From positions 28,865-92,864 of the forward strand of contig JASANE010003569.1 in the NCBI GenBank assembly GCA_030248225.1: a stretch of 64,000 nucleotides of DNA. Direction: 5' to 3'. A model generated the notes under the pieces. It searched no databases. It saw nothing but the letters and a program-made list of their open reading frames with translations, and was not told where the DNA came from. Source of the stretch: Trileptium ribeirensis. Taxonomy: Eukaryota > Nematoda > Enoplea > Enoplida > Thoracostomopsidae. Every line of letters begins with the position of its first letter. The first letter of the stretch is position 1. This document shows, one piece after another, positions 34,223 to 45,800 of this stretch. The position numbers and the translations under genes were made by a program.

Positions 34223-35733
34223 GTAATTATATTTTGGGTCAATCCTGAGTTATAATTCTATTTTGACCTTACTGGGCGTTCGTATAGATGAAGGTTCTAT
34301 AGCACCCTTATACCATCGTTTTCATAGAAAATGTTTATTTTTTATAGATTATTTACCTAAAGCTAATATGAGACTAAATTTAAGATGTGCTAAGTACAAC
34401 TTTCTATTTTTTAATAACCGATGTGAAAAATATATATACATTTTTATTTATTGTTACGAAAAAATATGATATTAGGATTGATTCATTATTAGCTGAATTA
34501 GCGGTTTCTAATAATCACTACCGTTTATTTGCATTGAATTAGCATCCGTCGCTACCCACGAACAAATTTAATACAAATGCATCAGAAACGAAACGTTCTT
34601 GTAGCTTGTGAGTAAGTTATTATTATTGACCAAATGTTTTTAATTGAGGTACGACAAATGTTTTCCAACAATTTGATGGCTCGAGAACAGAAGTAGTTAG
34701 TTTATTATATTCGGTTGACTCGAAACCGTACTGTAAATAAATTTTCCAAAAAAACAAAATATTATGATCACTAGCTATAGATTATTAATTCAGCATAATA
34801 AGCTTCGAGAATACGATTTTTATCCTTTTGGTGAGTTGAGTACGACAAAATGTTTTCCAACAATTTGATGGCTCGGGAACAGAAGTAGTTAGCTTATTAT
34901 ATTCGGTTGACTCGAAACCGTACCGTAAATTAAATTTTCCAAAAAAAAACAAATTATTATGATCACTAGCTGCAGATTATTAATTCAGCATAATAAGCTT
35001 CGAGAATACGATTTTTATCCTTTTGGTGAGTTGAGTACGACAAAATGTTTTCCAACAATTTGATGGCTCGCGAACAGAAGTAGTTAGCTGATTATATTCG
35101 GTTGACTCGAAACCGTACTGTAAATTAAATTTTCAAAAAAAAACAAAATATGATCACTAGCTGCAGATTATTAATTAATAAGCTTTGAGAATACGATTTT
35201 TATCCTTTTGGTGAGTTGAGTACTATCCGCTTGGGGCGAACTATTCTTGTTCACGACTCCTAATAATACAATCAGTATCAAAAAAACTACAAATATAGCA
35301 ACAAAATGCCGAAAGTATGTCAAAAACATGCGCGAAAAATTGAAATTTTGCCCAACCCCACTCCAGATTTCCTCCGAGAATAAACATTCGGGCCTCCATT
35401 AAAATATCTCCCACATTTTTTCGACCAGTAATACATGACAAACCTTCTTAGCCCGATGTAAATAACACATATTAAAATTATTTGATCTTTTGCAGATGTG
35501 GATAATCTTGTTTTTCGAGTTTATTAAATTACGAGAAAACGCGCTTAGTAGGCCATGAGTCACATTACAAAATTATGCATAATTATTCGCAAATGGTGCG
35601 CCGAAATTTAGCAGTGAGTGTTGAGTTGATATTCTTTAATTTTTAGCGAATTTATTGTTCGTGAATTTTCGCAAATAATTTGCTTTATATTTCTATCCGT
35701 AAATGTAGTTTAATGTATTTTTATTTTTTGCAG
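34223..35733 (+). other. PSMD10 intron with a local triplication
   Basis: GT-AG intron of 1511 bases. It contains a threefold tandem repeat (34648-35221, see entry), then a C-rich stretch near 35330-35410 resembling 7490-7540. Confidence 0.8.
34648..35221 (+). repeat. Tandem triplication, unit about 190 bp, in PSMD10 intron
   Basis: Units start near 34650, 34837 and 35033 with GTACGACAAAATGTTTTCC, continue through TTTGATGGCTCGGGAACAG and ATTCGGTTGACTCGAAACCG, and end in TTTTTATCCTTTTGGTGAG. The copies differ by single bases and in A-run length, so the duplication is recent. Confidence 0.95.
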
Positions 35734-35880
35734 ACCGGATGGACACCGCTAATGATTTCTTGCTCAACGGGCAATGTACCTATTGTGCGGCTGCTCATTG
35801 GGCTACGATGTGATGTCAACGCGGCCAATGTAACTCAGCAACGACCGTTACATTATTCTGCGTCAAAGAATCACGCTGAA
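35734..35880 (+). CDS. PSMD10: Gankyrin (PSMD10), second exon found
   Basis: Bounded by ATTTTTTGCAG and the donor GAA/GTAAAT, 49 codons, phase 0 at both ends. It reads TGWTPLMISCSTGNVPIVRL and then RPLHYSASKNHAE, two ankyrin helices pairs aligned with human GWSPLHIAASAGRDEIV and TPLHYAASKNRHE. The typical ankyrin TPLH tetrapeptide is changed to TPLM in the first repeat and RPLH in the second, as is common in this family. Join to the flanking exons is exact in phase and in alignment. Confidence 0.92.
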
Positions 35881-37089
35881 GTAAATGTGTTTATCACAAT
35901 TGAGCATAATACTGAGATTCTAGTTGCTGCTAACATTTTTCATTATTCATTGAAGGCTTCAGATCGCGTATTACCCGGAGCGAGTATTACCTACGTACAA
36001 ATTATCTCAAAGCATTTTTTTCAATAATCTGGTGATCGTAATCTCGTTTATTTATCCGACTATTACAAAGAACTCAATTAGTTAAATTGATATGGGTTTT
36101 TTGCAATGCGTCACTGTATAAACACCGGTTTCTCCAAATAGAAGAGTCCCCCAGGTATTTCGACCTCCCCAGGTTGCAGCCGGTTCTTGCCTCCAGGTAC
36201 TGTGCTACTCCACTAAAAATTACCAAATTTTTATCTGATGAGTTAAAATACGCGAACGTTTACTTGTTTTGGCTACAACATCCCCAAATATTTCCCCTTT
36301 GGGGCCAAAAATCATTACAATTCCTCTTTTTTATTAAAAACACAGTTGCAATGGATTGCCAAGGGAAACATTTTTACGTCTTGGACGGTTACAGTACTGG
36401 ACGTTCTGTGGGAATCGCCTCAGGTGTTTTTTGGGCCATCCAATTCCGACCTTGCGGGACCCGCAGCTCATGCCCCAGGTATAATTTTGGTAGTTTCGAG
36501 AAACCAGTAAAATGTGAGACGGTGCACTTTGTCCAAGCATGTCATGGCTTTCTTTTACGTTGTCAGCTAAAGTCGTATTCCTGTTATCATAAATATTATT
36601 TATCAGATCATTAATTGAGCGGAGCGAGGCGAAGCCGAGCGAAGCATTTTTATTTTCTGTCTGGGAGTAAGAAGGTCGATGTCCGTTCGTTCGTTCGGTC
36701 CAACGGATCTCAAGAACCACTGAACTGATTTTAAAAAAAACTTTTTTTTGTTTGAAAGCCTATCATGTCAGAGTGTTCACCTGATATTTGGGATTAAAAA
36801 ATTTTGAGTGGTTAATTAGTAATTAGCTAATTAGTTAAGCTTATGCAGCTAAAATAGAGAATTTTGCAATATTTGTGTTATTTATTGAAATAGAATCGTT
36901 TCGATCCAACTATTATAGGGTTTTTTGGGTCGAGGAATTCATATATAATATTTTTACCAATGATAGAGCCCTATGCCCTATGCAATGTAGTTATTTGAAG
37001 AACATAAAATTGAGTACATTCGTAACGCCACAGCCCAAGCTCCGCTCACAAATGTAGTTCCCCTACCGACTAGTTATTATTATTTACAG
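35881..37089 (+). other. PSMD10 intron carrying a MITE
   Basis: GT-AG intron of 1209 bases. A 384-base MITE lies at 36124-36507. From 36606 there is a purine-rich phrase, GAGCGGAGCGAGGCGAAGCC, followed by GTCCGTTCGTTCGTTCGG, likely a further repeat. A 175-codon frame across the MITE is a by-product. Confidence 0.75.
36124..36507 (+). mobile_element. MITE, CTGGCTTCTCC family (384 bp)
   Basis: Left end CCGGTTTCTCCAAATAG, right end AGTTTCGAGAAACCAG, with CCCCAGGTATTTCGACCTCC and CCCAGGTATAATTTTGG inside. Length and inner words match the 385-base copy at 38932-39316. No target duplication was identified. Confidence 0.55.
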
Positions 37090-37341
37090 ATTACCAAGTT
37101 GCTGCTAGATAACGGTGCTGACATCAACGTTCGTGACAAATATGGTAATACACCATTGCATCGTGCTGCGTCGAAAGGCAATACGGAAATTGTAACACTT
37201 CTGCTAAGCGTTAAACGTATCGATTTAAATGCTGCTGACTCGGAGGGAAACACACCATTACATTTAGCTGTCGACGAGAAACGTAACGACGAAGCTGTGA
37301 TATTAGTCCGCGCTGGGGCTTACTTTGATAAAATGAATAAG
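37090..37341 (+). CDS. PSMD10: Gankyrin (PSMD10), third exon found, with GC donor
   Basis: Follows TATTATTTACAG; 84 codons, phase 0. It encodes almost three ankyrin repeats: LLLDNGADINVRDKYGNTPL, HRAASKGNTEIVTLLL and EGNTPLHLAVDEKRNDEAV, aligned with human AAAKGNLKMIHILL and EGNTPLHLACDEERVEEAKLL. The exon must end at AATAAG (37341), because the protein continues perfectly as NK-EKKTPL into the next exon. The bases after it are GCAAGT, so the intron uses a GC instead of a GT donor, in the strong AAG/GCAAGT context typical of such introns. Reading through would reach a stop at 37373, after 11 more codons. Confidence 0.92.
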
Positions 37342-40300
37342 GCAAGTCACTGGGTTTTTGTATCGGTTATGTAAAACAAAACTGCTTAAATTAAAGACAC
37401 GGTCGAGACTAGCCATGTTATGTTTATTAGCGTCTGCCGAGGGGCATAAGTTGCTGACAGGATCAGAGCGGCTTCGGTTGCATTTGGTATAACTAGACAT
37501 AACTTCATTCAGATAGTCAAACATATGGCCATATGCCATGACTTAATAACTTTTTCAACGCATTGGTTGACCTCTTATGTTGCATTGTACCATAATGCGC
37601 TATCCTATTTCACCGCACTAATTCACACTTACAGTACTCGGTACAGCTGATGGTCGCCTTACGAGCAAGCGAACAACGTGCGAGCAGCGAGCGAACAAAA
37701 AACAAACCATACAGTTTTAAAATAAAGCATTATTTTCCAACGAGCAAGTTGCGTTCGAGCAGCAGTCAGTAAATTGTGACCAGTACTGAACAACGTTCGA
37801 AACACTAAAAATACGTTTTCTGATTATTTATATATTGTTAGTTCATGTGTACTCATTCTGCTAACATTTTGGCTTGACTATTATTATTTAGATGATCATA
37901 TGATTTATATTTTGGAAAAATGCTGATGACGGCCACTAATACATAATGAGTTATATTTGGGGAAAATATTGATTATCGCTACTACATCTAAAACTTGGAT
38001 TTTCCCCGGTGCGCGTTATATTTTACTTTCAAATTCTATTTTTAATTAATGTCGAAACACAATGTGTTATACACTCTAGTTAATCACATTGACAATACAA
38101 TTATTTCCGAACGAGCGATCAGCTCGTGTCCGAGCTATGAGGGTTCAAATTTGCGAATGACCAATACATTTGTCCTAGATATCGGAATTCATGTATGCTC
38201 GTGCTGCACTGCACTTGACACAGCACGTTATTACAGCTATTGGAGACGCAGTGATTGCAAAATTGTAAGTCGTTCTGCGATTTCAGACGTTGACCTACAG
38301 AAAAATCCATAATATAACAGGCTTATACGTAAGCGGATTTCTACAAAATTGGGGCTATAGCTTACTTTTTGTCTGGAAACGATTGAGTTTGTAGAAAACC
38401 CTATGATTTTGCAATTTTTCATAGCCATTGTCAATTCATTATTGGTGAGAGCCGACTACTTGCATTCCGTGTTGTGAGTGCTAACCTTAGAATTTTATTA
38501 ATGTGCAAGTTACAAGAGTAATATTGAATTTGTAGCTATTTGATGACGTTTGTTTCCCAACATTTTTTATATTCCTTATTAGTACTTACCAAATTTATTC
38601 TATAAGTTGAAATTTATTGTATCTGACGTTTGAGCGAGTGCTGTTCGAAATTTTATTAGCACGTGTTTCTGAATGTTGAATACTACTAAAAATATCTTGC
38701 TCCTGGCGCTGCTGCTGCTGCAGTGTAGATACAAACAGTATTGTGCTACTGATATTCCTTTTGTATGACTATATAAATAGTATTGACCATAGAATACCGA
38801 CAGTACTCGCAAAAACAGTGCTGTTCGTTCTTCTTTCGTTCGATAAATTAAAAAATTTGTTCTAATTTTGGCACTTTTTTAATTTGTTCGAGAGCTGTTC
38901 GGTGTTCGTTCGTTCGAAAGTTGATACTGATCTGGCTTCTCCACACGACCAAAAATTTACCTGGGGGCATTGAGATGGGGACCTCACCTCCAAGCTAGGT
39001 TGTAAGCGGAAAATACCTGGAGGATTATATGTGCATTTTTGTTTTCCCATGTATTTGCAACATGTATATCGTTGTTTTTGTTGCATATTTGTTTTTGACT
39101 ACATTTGTTTTTAAGTTCCACAAATACATACTTCTGCATTTTACTTAGGATTTTGTCATGAATAGTCGAAATATAAGAGGTAGTATTGAGTTTTGTAGTA
39201 ACTTGTAGTTTTTTGTTAGGACGATTTTTGTGTCACCTCAAAAATACCTGAGGGTTCGGGGGTGGATTTTGGAGGAGCTCGAAAATCCTTGCGCGCCCCC
39301 TCAGTGGAGAGGTCAGCACATTTCTGGCGAGTACGGTGGTATGTAAAAACGTTCCGTTGATTTGATAAGAAAAAATTTTCATTTTTTGTGTTCTAATATG
39401 CATGATTCCAAAATATTTTTCTATGACATGTAATTTTACTAGAATACGTTCACAATGTTATAACCATTATATGGCTATGGTATTGTTAATTATTGCAAGC
39501 AGCGGGCGAATCTTAGGAAAGAAAATAAAGGACTTTACATTATTAATTGTTCTTTGAAATTTATTAACAGAAATAGAACGTCCTAAATTAACTCTTATTT
39601 CGTGACAGCGCATGTGCAGCATAAAAAAACTGATTATAGCTAACATAATAAATGAATTGATTCTGTTTTTTTAGTATCAACGATTCCTAGAAAAGGAATA
39701 ACCAAGCTTCGTCGTATGTTTATATATTCACTGAAATTTATTACTGGAAAAAGACACTTAATATTGCCTTCCGTGGTCCTAGCGAATCATAGCAGCGCAA
39801 AAATAATCTTATAGTAATAGGGTATCTGACGAAATGAATGGACATGATCTACGAAATAACACGAAAGACAAATTTGGGGGCTTAGATGTTGATCAAAATA
39901 AAGATTTCATATTTGAAATTAATACTAAAATTTAATTTCAAGGTCCTATTGGCATAGTCTAACGTGTTGTTGAGCCAGTTATAATCTACTTTTTAATAGA
40001 ATACATTTAAACAACGGGAGACCATTCACTTGACTATCCGATTACATACTGAATACCGGATATTCCATAATGCTGCTAAATTGTCCATGTGCAACGCAAA
40101 TTTATTTCCTCTCGATCGTTTCATGTTGGTTTGTCGGAACTACCACTTCTGGCGAAATCTCCAGCTCGCGTCATGCTAAAATTTGGAAAATTGCCGATTA
40201 TGATGATTTATATAACGCTCTTTCTTATTCGCCGCAACCGCGTAGTTTCACGCACTTGGTTGTATTATGTGAACCATACGGTCTTTTAAAGAATTTTATG

Positions 40301-40669
40301 CTGACTTTGATGACTAGTGTAATCTGTGAAATAATGAACCAAAGATTTATGTTGGGAAAGCCAGAACTAGAGTTAATTTATGTTAGTACGATAATTAGTG
40401 TGGCCCATGTCAACCTTAGGCGCCGGAGTATAATGTATGACATGCCGTTCTCGATATACTAAGCCTAAGTCTTAGCTTAAGCTAAGTTTCCTATATGAGC
40501 CATGTACTAAGCCTAAGTCGGGAATCTCTCACCCCCGAACCCCCGCTTTAAGCTGTTCTTTTTTCTAACGTTAACGCCCGGTTTCTAAAGTTGACGTGTA
40601 CCATTAGCTTGATATGTAACTTCAAACTAATAATAATTTAGCACACCTAACCGGTTAATCAATTTTTAG
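37342..40669 (+). other. PSMD10 last intron, GC-AG type, 3.3 kb
   Basis: The donor is GCAAGT and the acceptor AATCAATTTTTAG. Inside are a MITE (38932-39316), GAGCGAGC/GTTCGTTCG words around 37670-37790, and the first member of a roughly 160-180-base direct repeat pair (40428-40604). A 130-codon frame at 40070-40462 has hydrophobic stretches but no similarity I can name and no splice support. Confidence 0.75.
38932..39316 (+). mobile_element. MITE, CTGGCTTCTCC family (385 bp)
   Basis: Left end CTGGCTTCTCCACACG, right end CCTCAGTGGAGAGGTCAG. It contains TTACCTGGGGGCATTGAG, ATACCTGGAGGATT and CACCTCAAAAATACCTGAGG. The reverse complement of much of it is found at 42517-42830. Confidence 0.6.
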
Positions 40670-40744
40670 GAAAAGAAAACTCCATTAGATCTTGCCGAAG
40701 CGGGCCTACGAAAAACGTTATTGAGAATTTCAGAAAATGGATAA
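40670..40744 (+). CDS. PSMD10: Gankyrin (PSMD10), terminal exon with stop
   Basis: Follows the acceptor AATCAATTTTTAG; 24 codons and TAA at 40742-40744. It reads EKKTPLDLAEAGLRKTLLRI then SENG, matching the human end (EEKTPLQVAKGGLGLILKRM then VEG). The four exons found code for 190 residues, against 226 in human gankyrin; the difference is the missing N-terminal exon. No frameshift or premature stop is present in any of the four, so the gene is probably functional. Confidence 0.92.
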   Translation, partial: EKKTPLDLAEAGLRKTLLRISENG

Positions 40745-42409
40745 AGCATTGTATAACAATATTTGTCAGCTTATGACGTGTAATATTTCAGTGTATGTTG
40801 TATGATTTCAGTAAAACGAAAATTTTACGGACATTTTGTATTAAACTACATATAATTATTTATTTCAGCGTTTTATTCCACCAATTACTGTGTACTGCCA
40901 AATATTCACGCATTTTTAGTACAAATCATGCTGAACAAGACATTGAGTTTTCTGGTGCATATTGTGTGTGTTTTACCGCATTTCGGTGTCAACTCACGTC
41001 TCGACTTTAGCCGTACATTACTTTTATCAAATAGAAAACTATTCGTAGCAGGAACCTTACACCGTTTGTTCTGATCACTGTGTAGCTGAACGTTTGATAT
41101 TATAGTCAGTAAGCAAAATCGAAAATGAAATATGTCCGTATCACTAGTGTCGGAAACATTATTGTAATACTTATTGAAACTTGCATATATATTTGTAGAC
41201 GGCTGCGCCCGCAACATGTAAAATAAAGATGGTGTCACTTAATACTCTACCGTTGTTTATTGTTTCTAATTACTGAAAAGCTTGAGCAGATAGATATGTG
41301 AACATTGTTTACACGCGTTTGCTTTTCCTGTTTTTCGTTGATTTGTTGTAGAATTGAGCTATTATTTATATGTAAGCATACGATAGTCGTGTTTTAGTCG
41401 ACGTGTGGTTTGATCCATTATGTATGGTAATGCACTCGTCAAAAACAAGTGCTGATCGTACAATGTTACAAAAATATAATTTTGTTCGAGATTTGTCGGC
41501 AATTTTTAGCGCGTTCGTTTAATTTGATCGGGAACTGTTCAAAGTTTGATCGAGAATTGTTCGCAGATACACTGTGTAAAGGCTGAGGCTAATCTGAATC
41601 AATTCGATTTTAGTCGTATTTTGACTCGGTAAACGAGTCGAGCTAGACTCAATTTTAAGCCAAGTTTGAAAATTGATTGAATAGGTTTTTATTAGTCAGA
41701 AAAGCATACCCTTTACTCGTGCAGACTCTATCCCATGGCAACTCTAGGGGCAGAAGCATAACGCATAGCATGTCGTTCTCGATATACTCAACCTAAGCTA
41801 AGGTCTTTATATGAGGCGATACATTAAGCCTAAGTCTGGGGCTCCCGAATCCTCGCTATAAACTGTTCTATTTCTAACGTTATTACGACCGGCCTCTAAA
41901 GTTGACGTGGGCTCAAATTCTGATTCAGGTTTTTAGGGTGTATGTTTTGTATTGTTAATATGTTCATCGGAAGCCTTAAATTATTTTGTGGCGATTACTT
42001 TTGTAGCATTTGTTCATTTCCAATAAACAGGGGGTTCATTTATGAGCAACTCACCGACAAAAAAAACTTCAGGAGCAATATCGTCGGTTGTGTAAAAGTT
42101 TAAATATTTTTGTGTGCAACAGATAATTAGCGTTCTGAAACTTGTTTAAAGAGTAGCTTAGCCGACAAGCAGAATCGATAAGAATGATAAGTTTTATGTT
42201 TTGGCGATTGTAAATCATGATTTCCTTTATCGCTGTTCCACCGATTATTAGCAAGTGCCGCTGCTTGGATCGCAATAAACATCCCAACTTTATTGTTTTA
42301 TATGTTAAACTTATTGCATTTCGGCCAAATTATTCGTATACTGTTTGTGTTTTTTTCACGCCTCGAGATTCATATCTGACTAAAATTCTGTACACCCTTA
42401 CTGGATTGA
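40745..42409 (+). other. PSMD10 3' flank, no further gene seen
   Basis: The first good AATAAA after the stop is at 41222-41227, about 480 bases on; an earlier ATTAAA at 40839 is an alternative. The rest is AT-rich with the second member of a direct repeat pair at 41756-41911. Confidence 0.45.
41222..41227 (+). promoter_or_regulatory. Candidate polyadenylation signal of PSMD10
   Basis: AATAAA in the context ATGTAAAATAAAGATGG, followed 30-45 bases later by a T/G-rich stretch (CCGTTGTTTATTGTTTC). It is the first canonical signal after the stop codon. Confidence 0.35.
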
Positions 42410-42505
42410 AAGCGGTCGGCTTTCGTCCCACCGTTAAAACTTTCGGCCGGCCGTTGGCCAACAGCCGGCTAACGTTTCAACGAATGGGCGGCTGACTGCC
42501 AAAAT
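42410..42505. repeat. Imperfect palindrome around GGCCGGCC
   Basis: The left arm (GCGGTCGGCTTTCGTCCCAC then CGTTAAAACTTTCGGCCGGC) and the inverse of the right arm (GCAGTCAGCCGCCCATTCG then TTGAAACGTTAGCCGGC) align with several mismatches over about 40 bases each, centred near 42457. It is much richer in G+C than its surroundings. It may be a small foldback element. Confidence 0.5.
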
Positions 42506-42516
42506 TCTCTTACTAT

Positions 42517-42830
42517 CTAGCCTCTCCACTGAGGAAGAGGGCACCAGGAATTTCCATCTCCGCGAGGTAAATTTTGGCTTTCTTAGGGTAGCCTCCCAGT
42601 ATTCCCAGGTGTTTTGAGGCGACACTAAAAATGATCGTTCTAACTGAAAACGAGTATAACAAAAATCAATACTTTATATTTCGGCTGTTTATGACAACCC
42701 TATTTAAAATAATATGCGTCCATAAAAATACGCTTCTTAAGTACTTAAATAACAAATGTGAAGTATTTTCAGTTCACCCAGGTTGAAGCTGGGGCTCCCA
42801 GGTATAATTTTGTTTCTGTAGTGAAGCCAG
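42517..42830 (-). mobile_element. MITE, CTGGCTTCTCC family, reverse copy (314 bp)
   Basis: Starts CTAGCCTCTCCACTGAGG and ends TGTAGTGAAGCCAG. The interior reverse complement matches 38932-39316 (CCCAGGTGTTTTGAGGCGAC; GGCTCCCAGGTATAATTTTG). The flanks CTTACTAT (left) and ACTACTAT (right) agree in 6 of 8 bases, compatible with an 8-bp target duplication. Confidence 0.6.
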
Positions 42831-45800
42831 ACTACTATACGAATTTGATACTGGCAAATGTGTCTTCAGCATTTGTGGGAAAATCGATTTCCATATGAAG
42901 ATGTTGCACGGCGTACTGTCGGATCCTACGTCTGCTCAGACTATAGTAAGATTGTATTATGTTTAGTGCGGGGCGACGGCAAGCTTTGTGACCTATCATT
43001 AAACGGCGGTTGCTCAACGCTTCTATCGTATGCTATCAACGGCCAGGAGCGTGTTATTTGCTGAACGCGGTGCTGCGTGTGTCGTGGGGTTATGGGGGAT
43101 TCATCTCCCCCAACATTTGTGACTAGCATGCATAAACCTTGCAGGATTTATAATATTTTACTGTGGTGCACAATTCTTTCTTTTATCATTGTTCACTGGC
43201 TTTATAGGTCTGTTAATTAGTTAATAATTAATTTGAACACTGGATATTAAAATCAGTTTACATGAACGATATATATTCGACAATTTTCCCAACTCGAGTT
43301 TCTAATCCGATTGTTATTTAGTATGTCCTCTTTCCACGTGTAAAGCTGAGCGATCATTCAGTACCCTTCGGTGACTTCAGACCTGGCTACGATCATCCAT
43401 GACTCAGAAACGATTAAATGCGGCTGTTGGTTGCAGCACTCACATAAAGAGGGTTCACAATTATTCACCCTAAAAATATCCAAGGATTTCGCTGTCAAAA
43501 ATCAAATATGATCAAATTGTTTCGAAAACTGAGTGATGGCACTCTCCAACAAGCTCCAATGCTATTCGTTTACACGGTAACAGTAAGCTTTATAAGTATG
43601 GTTAATTTAAACTTCGAAGTTAGTGTCTCTAACCACATACCCCAACCGTTACAATACTTCGCCAGCCATTGGCTCGTTAAATTTGAGATCGGTATGAATT
43701 CAACTTTACTGTAGGTATGTACTACAATCAAGCAGTGAAAAAATGACACATGTTTATATATGTAAGTATAGGTACATTGTTCAGCGCAGGCTTTTTATGC
43801 TACGTGTCACATCGTTCTATCCAGGTCTTGCACAATCAATCGGTTGCTATTCACTAAGTTTGTACTGGCTGTCAGTGACTCTAAAGTACTTTAAGCAAAC
43901 GCTATCACTCTAAGTTTTCCAATATTACCTGTTTGTGCGCGTACCCATTAAAGCTAAACCGCATTACATAATACAAATGTGTTGGTTTGCTTCGTATGTT
44001 GGTCGATCATCGAATGTTACTGTACGTTTTTTGTTGTTGATGATATAATATTAAGAGCTCTATGATTATATCAATGCAGTCAATGTTTCATTGCGTGTTT
44101 GCCTTTTAACAAGCGACACGTTGCATTGACTTGGTTTCGTACAGCAGCCATGCCATTAGCGCTGTAGTGAAGCTAACGCCCGTCAGGGACAATATAAGTA
44201 TGTATATACATAGTTGTTGGAGCTATAGTAGTACTAATTTGCTGTTATCGTTGTTTGAATCACAATGTATTGGTGTGAGTGAACCTTGTAATATGGGAAT
44301 GTTTAATATGATATTCCCGCAGTATTAATGCAAAAATATAATAAATAACTTGCACGTGGACATTTAACGAATGCTCTCAGTCATGCTGCAGTTCGACTAC
44401 TGAGATTAATCTCCTTTACGAGAAGCGATGGACTGGACGTCTTGATGTGATTTGACTGGGAGTGTAGTGAACAGTATTGCACTTTTTAGATCGTTCTGTC
44501 GAAACAAATATTTGAAGTTGTCTCAGTTCGATGTTGGTACTGTCGGTAGAGTCCATATATCCCAAACAATCAAAAATAACGAGTATAATAAGTACTGTTG
44601 TTGCATAGATTTGTCCATGTTAGAGTGGAACATAGTAGTGTATGTGCATACGTTGGCAAAATGCGAACATGTCGCCTGTAATATTTCAGCTACAACGATG
44701 AATCAAAGACCTTAAGAAGCGATTCATTTTGCATAGTTATGGTTTGAGTTTGCCCGTTTAGTCCAAAAATCCGAGGAATTCCTCGAAACAGGGCTTCGGA
44801 AAACTCTGAGGATGGAGTTATCTAAATGCTGGGCGCAAAATTCCACTGGGAAATTTGGGCACAAATTTATTCTAAATCATTTTTCATTAACATCTTAAAT
44901 CAGTGTGCCATGGCTTCTGGATTGCTATATTTTGTGCTGAAATAATTTTTTATCTTTAATAGACTGTGTAAACTTGAGCATTTAGGAAAAGTTCAGGAAA
45001 TGGGGCATTGTATTTTTGAATTCGTTTTCGGCGTGAGACCAAAAATCGTAAACCATCGCTAAAACATTTTAACAACCGTCAGTATTAAGCTTTTGTTTTC
45101 GGTAATGCACATGAAAATATGTTTTGCGAATGCGCATTTTGCGGCATTTCTGCTGGTTTTATAAGAATCTTTGATATTGCCAACTAGAGCAAATTTTTCA
45201 ATACACCTGGAAATATTTTTTGATTCAAGTGTTCACTTAAAAATCATGTGCCGTTCGTATGCGAGACTTTGAGAGTTAAACCTTTTAGAAAGTAACATAT
45301 TTATATCATTTAGGTGGCGGGCAATCAATGATATTCGGATATTATCTGCAATGTCGGAATAATTTGGATATCCTAACATTGCGTTTCGTGGCCAGGTTCA
45401 AAATTTGACTTTTAGAGAAAGACAAAACTTTGACCCAAGGATGCCGAAATGACACTGTTTACAGATTATATTTTCATTTAACTGCCCCGGGAGAGTTTTT
45501 ATCGGTATATCTATATATTATTTCTTTAGGTAGTCAATTCCATTGTATAATATATTTGCCTTAGGCAACGGAGACGAAGACACTTCATTTCATCGTCTCG
45601 GATTACTGGTCAGTCGGAAACTCAAAATACATCATATTCAAATCTATATAGATTGTGAAATTTTTAACTGCCCTGTAGTCATATGACTGACCATGGCCGG
45701 GAGGTATTGGCTACGAAGGAACCGCTCTGCTCTTGAGAATGTTTCGATCTAGAAGCTAGTTCTAACTTAAATTAAGTCGCGAGTTCGTGAGTTTGAAAAG

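Larger units (their letters stand above)
40428..41911 (+). repeat. Direct repeat pair of about 160-180 bp flanking the PSMD10 last exon
   Basis: The segments 40428-40604 and 41756-41911 share CCGTTCTCGATATACT, CCTAAGTC, the CCCCCGAA / GGCTCCCGAA region, CTGTTCTTTTTTCTAACGTT and TCTAAAGTTGACGTG. The exon at 40670 lies between them. This is probably a dispersed repeat family; similar CCTAAGCC words occur near 48920. Confidence 0.6.

Noticed and set aside
36087..36614. 175-codon + frame in a PSMD10 intron
   Set aside because: It runs across a MITE and its flanks; the opposite strand is also open, which indicates composition rather than coding.
40070..40462. 130-codon + frame with hydrophobic stretches
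   Set aside because: Lies inside the PSMD10 last intron, has no similarity I can name, and ends in a dispersed repeat.
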